Source of the DNA: Verrucomicrobiota bacterium
GTDB lineage: Bacteria; Verrucomicrobiota; Verrucomicrobiia; Limisphaerales; UBA8199
Assembly (NCBI GenBank): GCA_003176045.1
Contig: PSRM01000163.1
Span: forward strand, 1-48,304
Length of the DNA: 48,304 nt
Direction of reading: 5' to 3'
Part shown: positions 14,641-25,082 of the stretch, in pieces
How the letters are laid out: every line of letters begins with the position of its first letter
Position numbering within the stretch: the first letter of the stretch is position 1
The notes under the pieces: generated by a model
What the model saw: only the letters and a program-made list of their open reading frames with translations
Database searches by the model: none
What the model was told of the DNA's origin: nothing
Program-made: the position numbers and the translations under genes

Positions 14641-14746
14641 GGCGCGGCATTTATGCCGCTTCACGCCCCGACCGCACAAAAGCGCCCGGGTTATTAGGCC
14701 CGTTCATCGCGCTACGCACGGTGAAGCGACATAAATGCCGCGCTCC
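14641..14746. repeat. Family A palindromic element, copy 3 (106 bp)
   Basis: The arms match the other copies apart from one base in the right arm (AAGCGACATAAATGCCGC). It lies upstream of the KdpE-like gene and contributes a false in-frame extension to it. Confidence 0.9.
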
Positions 14747-14809
14747 TGCACAGTGGCAGTCGGCTGCTACGTATTGCCCCTGGGCGTCCTCTTTGCTTAC
14801 ACTTGCCCT

Positions 14810-15511
14810 GTGAGTCCCGCCTCGGCCACCAAAGCCACTGTGCTCATCATTGAGGATGAAGCCCAAATCCGGCGTCTGCTGCGCCTCTGCCTGGAAAGGG
14901 ACGGTTACCAGGTCGTTGAGGCGGCCACCGGCGATGAAGGCATCGGCGAGGCCGTGCGCTGCCGGCCGGAGGCTGTTCTGCTGGACCTTGGATTGCCGGA
15001 CATGGATGGTCTTTCTGTGTTGAAACGGTTGCGCGAGTGGACACAGGCGCCAATATTGGTAGTTTCCGTGCGCGGCCACGAGGACGACAAAATCACCGCC
15101 CTCGACAACGGCGCCAACGATTACATCACCAAACCCTTCAGCACGGGCGAACTGTTAGCTCGTCTCCGAGTGAGCCGGCGAACGGCCCAGGCCCCGGCGG
15201 TCAACACATCTTTTTCGTCCGGGCCTCTCAAGGTGGACCTCGCCACTCGCACGGTAAAAGTTAAAGGCCGCCAGGTCCGGCTCACGGCACAGGAATACGC
15301 CCTGCTGGTGCTTTTCGTTCAACACGCCGGCAAAGTCCTTACCCACGGGTTTCTGCTCCGCCAAATCTGGGGCTCCGATGCGCAGGAAAACATCGGTCAT
15401 CTTCGCGTGTACATGAAGTATCTCCGCCAGAAGATCGAACTCAATCCTGCCGATCCCGAACTGCTCATCACCGAACCTGGCGTAGGCTACAGGCTCACAG
15501 TTCGAGATTAG
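14810..15511 (+). CDS. kdpE: KdpE-like OmpR/PhoB-family response regulator
   Basis: 233 residues from GTG 14810. Longer in-frame starts run back into a repeat element and are rejected. The receiver domain has VLIIEDE acidic pocket residues, phospho-acceptor D59 in LLDLGLPDMDG, VVSVRG and YITKPFSTGEL. The winged helix at about residues 135-233 has VRLTAQEYALLVLF, VLTHGFLLRQIWG, HLRVYMKYLRQKIE and PGVGYRL, all close to KdpE. KdpE normally activates the K+ ATPase kdpFABC, which is absent here. The matching sensor lies beyond glnK-amtB, so the target may be the ammonium locus. Confidence 0.88.
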   Translation: MSPASATKATVLIIEDEAQIRRLLRLCLERDGYQVVEAATGDEGIGEAVRCRPEAVLLDLGLPDMDGLSVLKRLREWTQAPILVVSVRGHEDDKITALDNGANDYITKPFSTGELLARLRVSRRTAQAPAVNTSFSSGPLKVDLATRTVKVKGRQVRLTAQEYALLVLFVQHAGKVLTHGFLLRQIWGSDAQENIGHLRVYMKYLRQKIELNPADPELLITEPGVGYRLTVRD

Positions 15512-16446
<935 letters not shown>

Positions 16447-16484
16447 TTCTTAACCAACCAAAAAAAACAACCAACAGCAAACAA

Positions 16485-18020
16485 ATGAAACGATTCCTTC
16501 TCTCACTAACCCTGATCACCCTGATTGGAACTTCCGCAGTTCAGACACGGGCCGATGCCGCCGCTCCGCCCAAACCTTCAATCGAAGATCGCCTGGCCGA
16601 CCTTGAGGCCTACGTCACCAACGGCTCTCGTCAGACCAATGCCGCCACCGCCCTGGCCACCTCTCCTGGACCCGGCCACAACGCCTGGCAGATGGCCTCC
16701 GCAGCGCTGGTTTTGTTCATGACCCTTCCCGGCCTGGCTCTGTTTTACGGCGGCCTGGTGCGACGCAAGAATGTCCTTTCAGTTCTGGCGCAATGCCTTG
16801 GCATCACCGGACTGGTGACCATCCTTTGGTGGTTGTGCGGCTACAGCATCGCCTTCCACAGCGGCAAACCGTTCTTCGGCGGCTTGCAGTGGAGCTTCCT
16901 CAACGGTGTGGATTCGAGCCCGAACACCGATTACGGCGGTTGGGTTTCCCACAACGTCTTTGCCATGTATCAGTTGATGTTTGCGATCATTACCCCTGCG
17001 CTCATTGTGGGCGCGATTGCCGAGCGAATGAAATTCGGCGCCATCATCGCCTTCATGACGCTCTGGATGTTCATTGTCTATTTTCCGCTCGCCCACATGA
17101 TTTGGGGTGTTGACGGCCTCATGAACGGGGTCGGCAACGCTGCCGCGAAAATCAAAGCCATTGATTTCGCGGGCGGCACCGTCGTCCACATGTCTTCAGG
17201 TTGGTCCGCTCTGATCCTGTGCCTGATCCTCGGCAAACGCCTCGGGTTCGGCAAAGAGCCCATGCCGCCCCATAACCTGGTGCTTTGCATGGTCGGGACC
17301 GGGATGCTCTGGGTCGGATGGTACGGCTTCAACGCCGGCAGCGCTGTGGCGGCAGACGTGATCGCGGCCAATGCCTTCACCACCACGACCCTGGCGACCG
17401 CCGTTGCCTCCTTCGTATGGCCCACTGCCGAGTGGCTCATTAAAGGCAAGCCCAGCGTCCTCGGCTTCTGTTCCGGCGCCGTGGCCGGTCTCGTGGTAAT
17501 CACGCCGGCCTGCGGTTTCGTCACCGCCGGTGGCGCGGTCGTGATTGGCATCGCCGCGGGCCTGGTTCCCTTCTTCTTCTGCTTCAAGGTCAAAAGCTGG
17601 TTCGGATATGACGACGCTCTGGACACCTTCGGCGTCCATGCCGTCGGCGGAACCATGGGCGCGTTTCTGACTGGCGCGCTCGCGCGCAACGCCGCCAACG
17701 GCAATCTGGCCAATAATCTTAAGGATTACGTCAAAGACACAGTGTTTCAGCCTCTGGTCCTCGAACAGCTCAAGGCGATTTCTGTCACCCTGGTGCTCGC
17801 AGTGGTCGGAACTACGGTCATTGCTTTCGTGGTCAAAGCGGTTCTCGGGCTGCGTCCGAGCGAAGACGTCGAGTTGAGCGGGTTGGACTTGGCCGAACAT
17901 GGGGAGGAAGGCTATCACGCCGAAGGCTTTGCTTCGGCTCACTCCGCACTCGCCTCGGAAGCCCTGGAGCCGGCTCAGGTCAAGCTCTCGGCGATCAGCC
18001 GCAAGCCGGCCGTCACTTAG
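16485..18020 (+). CDS. amtB: Ammonium transporter
   Basis: 511 residues from ATG 16485. A cleavable signal peptide (RFLLSLTLITLIGTSAVQTRA) and a short periplasmic stretch precede about eleven transmembrane helices. Amt hallmarks are FYGGLVRRKN, AERMKFGA, DFAGGTVVHMSSG (first pore histidine) and FGVHAVGGTMG (second pore histidine). The pore lets ammonia/ammonium into the cytoplasm. The C-terminal cytoplasmic tail is extended and Ala/Glu-rich, longer than in E. coli, so GlnK docking may differ. It is cotranscribed with glnK. Confidence 0.95.
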   Translation: MKRFLLSLTLITLIGTSAVQTRADAAAPPKPSIEDRLADLEAYVTNGSRQTNAATALATSPGPGHNAWQMASAALVLFMTLPGLALFYGGLVRRKNVLSVLAQCLGITGLVTILWWLCGYSIAFHSGKPFFGGLQWSFLNGVDSSPNTDYGGWVSHNVFAMYQLMFAIITPALIVGAIAERMKFGAIIAFMTLWMFIVYFPLAHMIWGVDGLMNGVGNAAAKIKAIDFAGGTVVHMSSGWSALILCLILGKRLGFGKEPMPPHNLVLCMVGTGMLWVGWYGFNAGSAVAADVIAANAFTTTTLATAVASFVWPTAEWLIKGKPSVLGFCSGAVAGLVVITPACGFVTAGGAVVIGIAAGLVPFFFCFKVKSWFGYDDALDTFGVHAVGGTMGAFLTGALARNAANGNLANNLKDYVKDTVFQPLVLEQLKAISVTLVLAVVGTTVIAFVVKAVLGLRPSEDVELSGLDLAEHGEEGYHAEGFASAHSALASEALEPAQVKLSAISRKPAVT

Positions 18021-18062
18021 GCCACGACACGATTTCCGTGTGCGTTTGCCATAATGCGCGGA

Positions 18063-18108
18063 ATCCAGCGGCGTGGAGTGTGTTTGCTGCGCTCCACGCC
18101 GCACCCGC
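18063..18108. terminator. Hairpin downstream of amtB
   Basis: GCGGCGTGGAG and CTCCACGCCGC form an 11-bp stem about 43 bp after the amtB stop. No T tract follows, so it may instead be an RNA-stabilising hairpin or another repeat family. Confidence 0.35.
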
Positions 18109-18153
18109 TTCCCAGAGGCTCATTTGTGTGTCATTGGGGTGCAAATCGCGGCA

Positions 18154-18260
18154 GGAGCGCGGCATTTATGCCGCTTCAATGTCCGAGCTGAAGATCGTGT
18201 CCGTATTAAACTGGATCCGACTACCATTTGTGCGGTGAAGCGGCATAAATGCCGCGCTCC
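18154..18260. repeat. Family A palindromic element, copy 4 (107 bp)
   Basis: Both arms match copy 1, while the 57-bp core is unrelated to other copies. Only the arms are conserved. A CCTCGAC heptamer run follows at 18278-18302. Confidence 0.9.
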
Positions 18261-18343
18261 CCTCCGCCGCTTAGCCCCTCGACCCTCGACCCTCGTCCCT
18301 CTAATATGTCCCAGTGTCTGACGATCGCGTAAGGGAGGGGAAC

Positions 18344-19861
18344 ATGCCGAAAGTGTCGGACCAGGAACTCAACCGCCCCACCGGCTTTCCCTGGCAGCAC
18401 TACATCCTGGCCTTCACAGTGGTCCTCGGAATCACGCTGCCGGCGTTACTAATCAAGCCGCTCATCGGCTACCGCTCCATTGCGCTTATCTATCTGCTGG
18501 GCGTTGTGGTGACGGCCCTCTTCGTCGGCCGCGGCCCCACGCTCCTCGCTGCGGCAGCCAGCGCGCTTTTCTGGGATTTTTTCTTCCTCGAGCCGGTTCC
18601 TAACCTGCGTATCGCGAACGCGGAGGATGCCATCATGTTTGGCACATACTTCGTCGTGGCCCTGGTGCTGGGCCAGCTCACAAACCGGATTCGCGCCCAA
18701 CAGGTGGCTGAGCACCGACTCGAACGACGTTCCACTGCCCTCTATCAGCTCACCCGCGGTCTGGCCGAAGCCGCCAGCCTGGACCAGATGCTCCAGGCCG
18801 TCGTGCAGGAACTGGAGCGCGCCTTCGATGCCCAAATCGCAGTGCTCCTGGCCAACTCCAGCGGCCAACTCACCTACCATCCTCATGCCTCAAGCACGTA
18901 CGACATTACCGGCCCCGAGCAGCCTGTGGCTGCCTGGGCTTTCGAGCATGGCCAGCCCGCGGGCCGATTTACGGCCCAGCAAGGAGATGTGGACGCCATG
19001 TTCGTGCCCCTGTTGGCAGCCGACCGCGCCGTCGGCGTAATCGCTTTGAGATTCAAAAGCGCTGCTCCCACGCACGAACAGCAAAATCTCCTGGCGGCCT
19101 TCGCTCAGCACATTGCCCTGGCTCTCGATCGCCAGCGCCTGGTTGCCCAGGCCGAACAGGCCAAGCTCCTGGCCGAATCCGAGCGCCTGGCAAAGGCCCT
19201 GCTGGACTCGATGTCTCACGAGATAAGGACACCCCTGGCTGCCATTCGAACCGCAATGGGCAACCTGGCCGGAATCCATGATCCAAAACTCTCCGCCGAG
19301 CAGGACGCCATGCTCGCGGAGATTCATGAGGCGACCGAACGGCTCAACCAACTCGTAGGCAATGTGCTCGACGTCACCCGGCTGGAATCCGGAAGCGTCA
19401 AGCCGCAGCTCAGCCTATGCGATATTCAGGACCTCGTTCATGTGGCCCTCAAAGACGCCCGGAGCAAATTGGCCAGGCACAAGCTCACCGTCGAAATCGC
19501 TCCCGACCTGCCTCTCGTGAGGGCGGACTACGCGTTGCTACAGCAGGCTTTCTCGAACCTTTTGCTCAACGCCGCCTCCCACACACCGCCCGGAACCGCA
19601 GTCCAGGTGAGCGCTCGCGCCAGCAATGGGAGCCTGTTGCTGACGGTCGCAGACCGCGGGCCTGGGATCGCGCCGACCTCTATTCCCCGCGTCTTCGACA
19701 AATTTTATCGCGCTCCCAATGCTCCTACCGGGGGCACCGGACTCGGATTGTGTTTGGCCAAAGGATTTGTCGAAGCTCACCGCGGCCACATATCCGCCGA
19801 GAACCGTCCCGGCGGCGGCGCCCTCTTCACCATCCGGCTCCCATTAAAAGTCGCCGAATAA
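18344..19861 (+). CDS. Short KdpD-like sensor histidine kinase (DUF4118-GAF-HisKA-HATPase)
   Basis: 505 residues from ATG 18344, set by a strong ribosome-binding site GGGAGGGG four bases upstream. Four helices of the DUF4118 type (YILAFTVVLGITLPALLI, IALIYLLGVVVTALFVG, LLAAAASALFWDFFFL, MFGTYFVVALVLGQL) are followed by a GAF-like region (about 130-270). The dimerisation helix carries H292 in MSHEIRTPLAAIR, and the ATPase domain has DRGPGIAP and GGTGLGLCLAKG. Full KdpD also has N-terminal KdpD and USP domains of about 350 residues; they are absent. The pair with the KdpE-like regulator flanks glnK-amtB, so it may sense something other than K+. Confidence 0.88.
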   Translation: MPKVSDQELNRPTGFPWQHYILAFTVVLGITLPALLIKPLIGYRSIALIYLLGVVVTALFVGRGPTLLAAAASALFWDFFFLEPVPNLRIANAEDAIMFGTYFVVALVLGQLTNRIRAQQVAEHRLERRSTALYQLTRGLAEAASLDQMLQAVVQELERAFDAQIAVLLANSSGQLTYHPHASSTYDITGPEQPVAAWAFEHGQPAGRFTAQQGDVDAMFVPLLAADRAVGVIALRFKSAAPTHEQQNLLAAFAQHIALALDRQRLVAQAEQAKLLAESERLAKALLDSMSHEIRTPLAAIRTAMGNLAGIHDPKLSAEQDAMLAEIHEATERLNQLVGNVLDVTRLESGSVKPQLSLCDIQDLVHVALKDARSKLARHKLTVEIAPDLPLVRADYALLQQAFSNLLLNAASHTPPGTAVQVSARASNGSLLLTVADRGPGIAPTSIPRVFDKFYRAPNAPTGGTGLGLCLAKGFVEAHRGHISAENRPGGGALFTIRLPLKVAE

Positions 19862-20127
19862 ATGAGGGGAGGGGACAGCCTTGTCCCCGCGTCCAAGGTG
19901 CTGGTACTGTCGTAATTTCCAACTCCGGATGGGGCCGATCCAGGCTTCCAGCCAAGCGGTGCCTAAGTATTCAGAGGCATACGTTCAATGGCGTAACGTA
20001 GGGCAGGTGTTCAAGCCCGTCGGCGAGGATGGCTTTCCGGCGGCCCGATGGGCGCCGGGCTGAAAAGCCCGGCTCACCGGCAGCCTGGAAAGGCTGCCCC
20101 ACGTCGCAGTAACTATGCCCGCGACTA
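19862..20127. other. Gap between kinase and beta-repeat protein
   Basis: It contains the family D element. No gene or clear terminator is seen. Confidence 0.5.
19997..20104. repeat. Family D palindromic element, copy 1 (108 bp)
   Basis: CGTAGGGCAGG...CTGCCCCACG outer arms enclose inner stems GCCGGGCTGAAAAGCCCGGC and CAGCCTGGAAAGGCTG. A second copy of exactly equal length is at 32141-32248. Confidence 0.88.
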
Positions 20128-23100
20128 CTAAGGGCAAGGCAGAACGGCTGCAGACCTGTAGTAGGCGGGCAGCGCGTTCGTGGCGGTGGCAGTATAGAGG
20201 CCATTCACGCCGGCAGTGTTGGTGCTGCCCGGGACTGTCTTCCAGTTGGCGATCGGTTGGGTCGCGTTGGTTTGAGAGACCAGATAATACTGCGCCTGCG
20301 GGCTGCCCAGGCCGTTGATGGTGTACGGTGGAGCGCCGGCGCCGGTGTTGACGATTCCCAGGATGGCGTTCGTGGCGCTGCACGGGATGACATTGATGAT
20401 GCCGTTGCCAGTAAACTGGGTTTCGTGATTGGACGCGCTCGAAGTCGGAGAGCCATAGGTGCCGTTCGGTTGGAAGGTCGAACCGCCGTCCAGGGAAAGC
20501 GCATAAACGATAAGCTGGCCCGAGAAGTTAAGATTCACGACGGGAGTGCCGGGGTTCAGTATGAGCGTAGTCCTGCCATAAAGAGCAGTGGTAGAGTCCA
20601 GTTGCAAGGTGGCCCCACTGCCGACGGTGACGGTGCCGCTTGCCAAGCCATGCGCGCTCTGAACATCGAGCGTGCCGCCTGCTACGCTTGTCGGGCCGGT
20701 GTAGGTGTTAACGCCGCTGAGAGCGAGGGTGCCGGCACCGTTCTTGACCAAAGTGCCCGCTGCAGGCAGCAGAAGGTTCGAGTTTGGAATAGGGTTGGTT
20801 ACACCACTGCCGGGAACGGACCAGTTCAGCACAGCGGATGCTCCGACACCATTTTGATAGTACTCCATGACGATATCGTATGGAGTGCCAGCCAGCAGGC
20901 TGACCAGCGCATACTTCGCGGTTGCGCCCTGGTCCACCCAATTATCAATCAGCAGGGAGCCCCCAACCCACAGTCTGGAGCCGTCATCGCATGTGGTGCC
21001 GAAAACATATTGTCCTGCGACCGTGGACACCACTCTGCCCAGCCAGCGGACCGAAAAGGTGTTTGTGGCGATCCCTGCATTGGGCAGGCCCGTCACGGCG
21101 TTGGTAACGGTGAAGCTGGTGAAGTTAACGTTCGCATCATCGCGGACGGCCTTGAGATTGGTCATGTCCTCGTTGTCGTAGTAGTAACCACGCAGTCCGT
21201 TGCCGGTCGAAGTAGAGGAACCAGCCAGGGAGGAGTTCTGGATGACACCGGAAAAAGTGGTGTTGCTGGACTGATTCACCGTCAGGACACCGCCGCCGAG
21301 ATTGACGCTACCGGCGCCTGAGAGCGAGGCGATCGTTTGGCTATTGGCGTCCAATTGAAATGTGCCACCGCTGGAGATCGAAACCGCAGAATTGACGGGC
21401 ATCGTGTTTGGCTGGGCGCCGACCGAAAGCGTCCCGTTCAGAATATTCACTGCGCCGCCACTAAAGGTATTGACGCCTCTCAACGCCATGGAATGGGTGC
21501 CGTCCTTGACGAGGTTGCCACTGCCGCTGAGGACGCCTGAGAAACAGCCGTAAGTGTAATTGAGCCCAGTGGTAATTGAGTTGCCGTTGAGCGTCAATGA
21601 GCCGCTGTCATTGATGACATTTCCCGCACCGGAGAGCGCGGCGTTGGTAGGGCTCAAATTATTCAGGTCGAATGTGCCAGCCGCCAGGACTTTCACCGGA
21701 GATGCCGCGGCAATGTTGTCCACCGCCGCCAACTGGAGCGTGCCGGCGCTTATAGTGGTCAATCCGGTGTAAGTTTTGGACGGGTTCAGAATCAGCGTCC
21801 CGCTTCCAGCTTGCGTTAGACCGCCGGTGCCGCTGATCCCGTTGGCGATGGTGATGTTATCGGTACGTTTGAAGGCGAGTGTGCCATTATCAACCACCGT
21901 TGTGGGTCCTAACATACCGTTGGCGTCATTGTTGCCAATTTGCAGCGTGCCGGCGGAGATGGTCGTCGTACCGGTATAGGCGTTCGTATTATCGAAGATC
22001 TGCGTGCCGGTGCCGGCCTTCGTGACCGCCAGAACGGCAGATCCAAGGTCCTGGATAACGCCGCCGAAGGTGCCGGCCGCGTTCCCGTTGCCTAACGTCA
22101 GCGTAAAGGTTCCAGATCCGGTGGAAGAGCTGACATTGCCACCACCGCCGGCGCCGTTATTCAAGCCGTTAATCGAGCAGCTAAAGCCGTTCATGTCGAA
22201 CGAGGCGCCAGTGTTCACAGCCAAACTGCCCTTGCCCGTGCCACTCGGGATTCCGTTGGCTACGCCTAGCTGAACAGTGCCTGCGCTGACTGTCGTAGCG
22301 CCGCTATAGGTATTGGCCCCCTTCAATTGGAGTGTGCCGGGATTAAATTTGGTCAGGCTGCCGGTGTTGCTGATCACGCCTGAGAAGATGACTATGTTGG
22401 CGGCACCGCCTGAACCCAGGTTCATAGCCTTGGTGCCCAAATCCACAGGGCCGCTGAACGTAACACCGGCGGGATTACCCACAATATTCAAATACGGAGT
22501 ATTCGACAGGGCTTGCGAGAAATCCAGTTTATTGGGGATCGTGATGGCGGACGTTCCTTCAGCGACGAGCGCGCCGAAGGCGGCTGAGTAGCCGCGTCTG
22601 AGCGCGATGTTGCCGGTGCCAAACGATTGGCTGCTGTTGAAATTGATAATGCCGCTCCAGGGTGATCCGGAATAGCCCAGAAGAGTTCCGCCTGCGCCTA
22701 TTCCGAAGCTGCCGCCGCTATACGTATTGGCAGCATTGAGAAAAATCTGCCCGCTGCTCTCAGCTACGATCTGGCCGGTCGTTGCACTGGCGAAGCTTGC
22801 ATCCACGATCGGTACATTGATGACCACCTGGCCTATTGAGCCGTCAGAGGAATTGGCTGTAGAGAAGCCTTGGCCGTTGGCAAGCCCCCATTGACCGGTG
22901 CCATTAATCGTGACGATGCAGGAGTCGGGGTTGAGCGGCCCATCGAACACCCCTGCTATGTTGTGGTTGGCGTTCATGGTCACGGTGAAGGTTGTGGTAC
23001 TTGCGCCGACGCCCGAGTTGGTGGCGCCTGCTCCAACCGCAAAACACGCAGCATCGCCCTCAGTAAAGGCGATCGGCGTCGCCTGCCCCTGGTCGGCTGG

Positions 23101-23331
23101 CGCGCCGGACCCGCCCGTGGCGTTCCTGCTCCAGGACATATTTTCCCAGGTGCCGTCGAGGGCTCCGAGCGTATAGGTGGCATAGCTTCCCCAGGCGCCT
23201 TGAGGGTCCCAGTAACTAAGCACCGCGCGAACGTGGCTCGCCCAAAGGAGCACAAACAGGCACAGAATCTTTGCAGCGAAGTTCAATAAGTTTGCAGAAT
23301 ATTTTTTCACGGGCGTATTATAGGCGTTCAT
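20128..23331 (-). CDS. Exported autotransporter-associated beta-strand-repeat protein with PA14 domain
   Basis: A 1067-residue protein. The signal peptide is near residues 20-37 (AAKILCLFVLLWASHVRA). The main body is Gly/Thr/Asn-rich beta-helix made of at least five autotransporter-associated repeats, for example KGANTYSGATTVSAGTVQLG and SGVNTYTGPTSVAGGTLDV. A PA14-like domain (YYYDNEDMTNLKAVRDD ... GTTCDDGSRLWVGG) is inserted between repeats around residues 735-870 and may bind carbohydrate. The C-terminus has a tail ending LPAYYRSAAVLPCP that recurs in other proteins here. No beta-barrel translocator is visible. It probably sits at or leaves the cell surface; function unknown. Confidence 0.88.
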   Translation of the reverse strand: MNAYNTPVKKYSANLLNFAAKILCLFVLLWASHVRAVLSYWDPQGAWGSYATYTLGALDGTWENMSWSRNATGGSGAPADQGQATPIAFTEGDAACFAVGAGATNSGVGASTTTFTVTMNANHNIAGVFDGPLNPDSCIVTINGTGQWGLANGQGFSTANSSDGSIGQVVINVPIVDASFASATTGQIVAESSGQIFLNAANTYSGGSFGIGAGGTLLGYSGSPWSGIINFNSSQSFGTGNIALRRGYSAAFGALVAEGTSAITIPNKLDFSQALSNTPYLNIVGNPAGVTFSGPVDLGTKAMNLGSGGAANIVIFSGVISNTGSLTKFNPGTLQLKGANTYSGATTVSAGTVQLGVANGIPSGTGKGSLAVNTGASFDMNGFSCSINGLNNGAGGGGNVSSSTGSGTFTLTLGNGNAAGTFGGVIQDLGSAVLAVTKAGTGTQIFDNTNAYTGTTTISAGTLQIGNNDANGMLGPTTVVDNGTLAFKRTDNITIANGISGTGGLTQAGSGTLILNPSKTYTGLTTISAGTLQLAAVDNIAAASPVKVLAAGTFDLNNLSPTNAALSGAGNVINDSGSLTLNGNSITTGLNYTYGCFSGVLSGSGNLVKDGTHSMALRGVNTFSGGAVNILNGTLSVGAQPNTMPVNSAVSISSGGTFQLDANSQTIASLSGAGSVNLGGGVLTVNQSSNTTFSGVIQNSSLAGSSTSTGNGLRGYYYDNEDMTNLKAVRDDANVNFTSFTVTNAVTGLPNAGIATNTFSVRWLGRVVSTVAGQYVFGTTCDDGSRLWVGGSLLIDNWVDQGATAKYALVSLLAGTPYDIVMEYYQNGVGASAVLNWSVPGSGVTNPIPNSNLLLPAAGTLVKNGAGTLALSGVNTYTGPTSVAGGTLDVQSAHGLASGTVTVGSGATLQLDSTTALYGRTTLILNPGTPVVNLNFSGQLIVYALSLDGGSTFQPNGTYGSPTSSASNHETQFTGNGIINVIPCSATNAILGIVNTGAGAPPYTINGLGSPQAQYYLVSQTNATQPIANWKTVPGSTNTAGVNGLYTATATNALPAYYRSAAVLPCP

Positions 23332-23830
23332 AATGGTAATGGGTTCTGGCAGTCGCTTGCCGCAGACGTCAGGTCCGGTATCGTTCGGTCATTTAAACGC
23401 TTAACCGCTTGACTGTCAACAAAATTTTTAGGTTTTGAAGGCGGCTTAAGGGTCTTTTTGGGTCAGGAGACGGGCGGGGATTGGCCCAGGAGGAGCCTAC
23501 GTTCAGAATGTGCTCGAACGGTATCGTCAATATACGTGTCGCGACGCCGCACTTTTTACAAAATCGTCAAAATACCCCTTGCTAAAACCGCAGCCGGGGT
23601 GTAACAAAGTACAGGAGTTGATTTTCGTCGCCTTGAGGTGTGCGCAGAGGGTCCGCATGGTGGAGCGAAGGCGGCGATGAGGAGTAAACGCTCCACATGG
23701 TTGTGGGTTCGCCGCGGGCGACGGTGTCAGGCCCTCTTCGCCCGATCCTCGTTTATTTTTGGAGCGCCGAACTCCGTTTCGGCGCGACTTTTACCTCATT
23801 TAACCCATTTAACTTAATTAATTAACTTAT
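23332..23830. other. 500-bp intergenic region with hairpins
   Basis: It carries a hairpin at 23655-23700 (GTGGAGCG / CGCTCCAC), a second at 23760-23787 (GCGCCGAA / TTCGGCGC) whose sequence recurs inverted near 41855-41880, and TTTAACC/TTTAACT heptamers at 23790-23840. No gene is seen. Confidence 0.55.
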
Positions 23831-24778
23831 TTAACTGCCTTCGCTCCGTTTATCGCGTGCCACCTGGTCCACTGCTACGGCTGAGATAATGATCGCTCCG
23901 ATGACAATCAACTGCACGTTGGTGGTGATCCCAAGAAGGGTACAACCGTTGCGCAGGTAACTGATGAGAAGAGTGCCGATGACGGTTCCGAGAATCGAAC
24001 CTCGCCCTCCCGAGAGGCTGGCGCCACCGATCACAACCGCCGCGATGATATCGAGTTCCAGCCCGATGCCGGCGGTTGGTTGGGCCGAGACGGTGCGGCT
24101 GGTCTGGATCATCGCAGCCACGCCCGCAAGCAGGCCGCTCAGGGTGTAGATGGCCAGGAGGTTGCGCCGGATGTTGATGCCGGCGTGATAGGCGGCCTCG
24201 CGGTTCGAGCCGATGGCATAGGTGTACCTTCCCAGGGGTGTGTAGCGCAAAGTGAGCGAGGCGATCAGGGTAAGCGCGCCGGCAATGAGCACCGACACAG
24301 GCACGTGCAACAGTTCGCCGCTGCCGAGGAATTTGTAGAATGGCACATTATAGGGCTGGCCATCATTCAATACGTAAGCGATGCCGCGATAGATGCTCAT
24401 CGTTCCAAGGGTCACAATGAAGGGCGGCAGTTTGAGCGACGTGATTAATCCTCCATTGAGCATCCCGCAAAGAGTTCCTGCGCAAATTCCAGAGAGCGTG
24501 CCCAGCCACATAGAACTCGAATTCCCGCCGCATTGAATAATCGTCCAGGCGCCGGCCATGCCCGCCACGGCGAGAATGGCGCCTACCGAGAGGTCAATCC
24601 CGCCCGAGATGATGATGGCCGTCATCCCGACGGCCAAAATGGCATTGACGCTGCACCGCCGCAGCACGTTTAACTGGTTATCCAGGGTCAGGAACCGTTC
24701 GGGCGCGAGAATCGAGAGCGCCAGCACGATCAGCAGCAGGCTTAAAAAAGGCAGGATTTGGCGAAGGAATTTGTTCAA
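23831..24778 (-). CDS. ABC sugar transporter permease, RbsC type
   Basis: A 315-residue protein with about eight to ten transmembrane helices. The N-terminus LPFLSLLLIVLALSILAPERF, then VGMTAIIISGGIDLSVGAIL, LKLPPFIVTLGTMSIYRG, PLGRYTYAIGSNREAAYHAGI and GGASLSGGRGSILGTVIGTLL are hallmark segments of ribose/xylose/galactose-type permeases. It forms the membrane channel for the ATPase and binding protein encoded upstream. A 188-bp repeat element separates it from the ATPase gene, which is unusual inside a sugar ABC operon. Confidence 0.93.
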   Translation of the reverse strand: MNKFLRQILPFLSLLLIVLALSILAPERFLTLDNQLNVLRRCSVNAILAVGMTAIIISGGIDLSVGAILAVAGMAGAWTIIQCGGNSSSMWLGTLSGICAGTLCGMLNGGLITSLKLPPFIVTLGTMSIYRGIAYVLNDGQPYNVPFYKFLGSGELLHVPVSVLIAGALTLIASLTLRYTPLGRYTYAIGSNREAAYHAGINIRRNLLAIYTLSGLLAGVAAMIQTSRTVSAQPTAGIGLELDIIAAVVIGGASLSGGRGSILGTVIGTLLISYLRNGCTLLGITTNVQLIVIGAIIISAVAVDQVARDKRSEGS

Positions 24779-24825
24779 GGGCAGATTCAGGAGGAAAAAG
24801 AGAAAAAACCAATCCTTGAGTTTTT

Positions 24826-25013
24826 AATCCCGGAGGGATGACAGAGAATAGCCCAGCGTTTCAATTTCAACGCTGGGATTGGGGCTGGACCTGGAATAAG
24901 TCCCGTAGGGACGACAGAACCATTTTCTCTGTCGTCCCTACGGGACTCATTCCGTTCGACCGTTCCTACCCAGCGTTGAAACGCTGGGCTATTCTCTGTC
25001 GTCCCTAGGGGAC
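24826..25013. repeat. Family F element, copy 1 (188 bp), inside the ABC operon
   Basis: Multiple nested inverted repeats: CCCAGCGTTTCAA / TTGAAACGCTGGG and CTGTCGTCCCTACGGGAC / GTCCCGTAGGGACGACAG. A second copy of the same length is at 41615-41802. Confidence 0.9.
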
Positions 25014-25082
25014 TGCGGCCCCGCGCGCTTGAAAAGTTAGCCGCATGTCCACGGTTGCAAACTTCTTGAAAGCGCTCGCGTC

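Noticed and set aside
14735..14809. Longer start for the KdpE-like regulator
   Set aside because: The extra residues are encoded by the edge of a family A repeat; GTG 14810 gives the normal receiver start.
20257..21321. 354-residue plus-strand frame
   Set aside because: Antisense shadow of the Gly/Thr-rich beta-repeat protein; low-complexity codons open the opposite strand.
23655..23700. Possible tRNA in the gap before the ABC permease
   Set aside because: The hairpin arms do not form a cloverleaf; no T-loop GGTTCRA or CCA-type acceptor stem.
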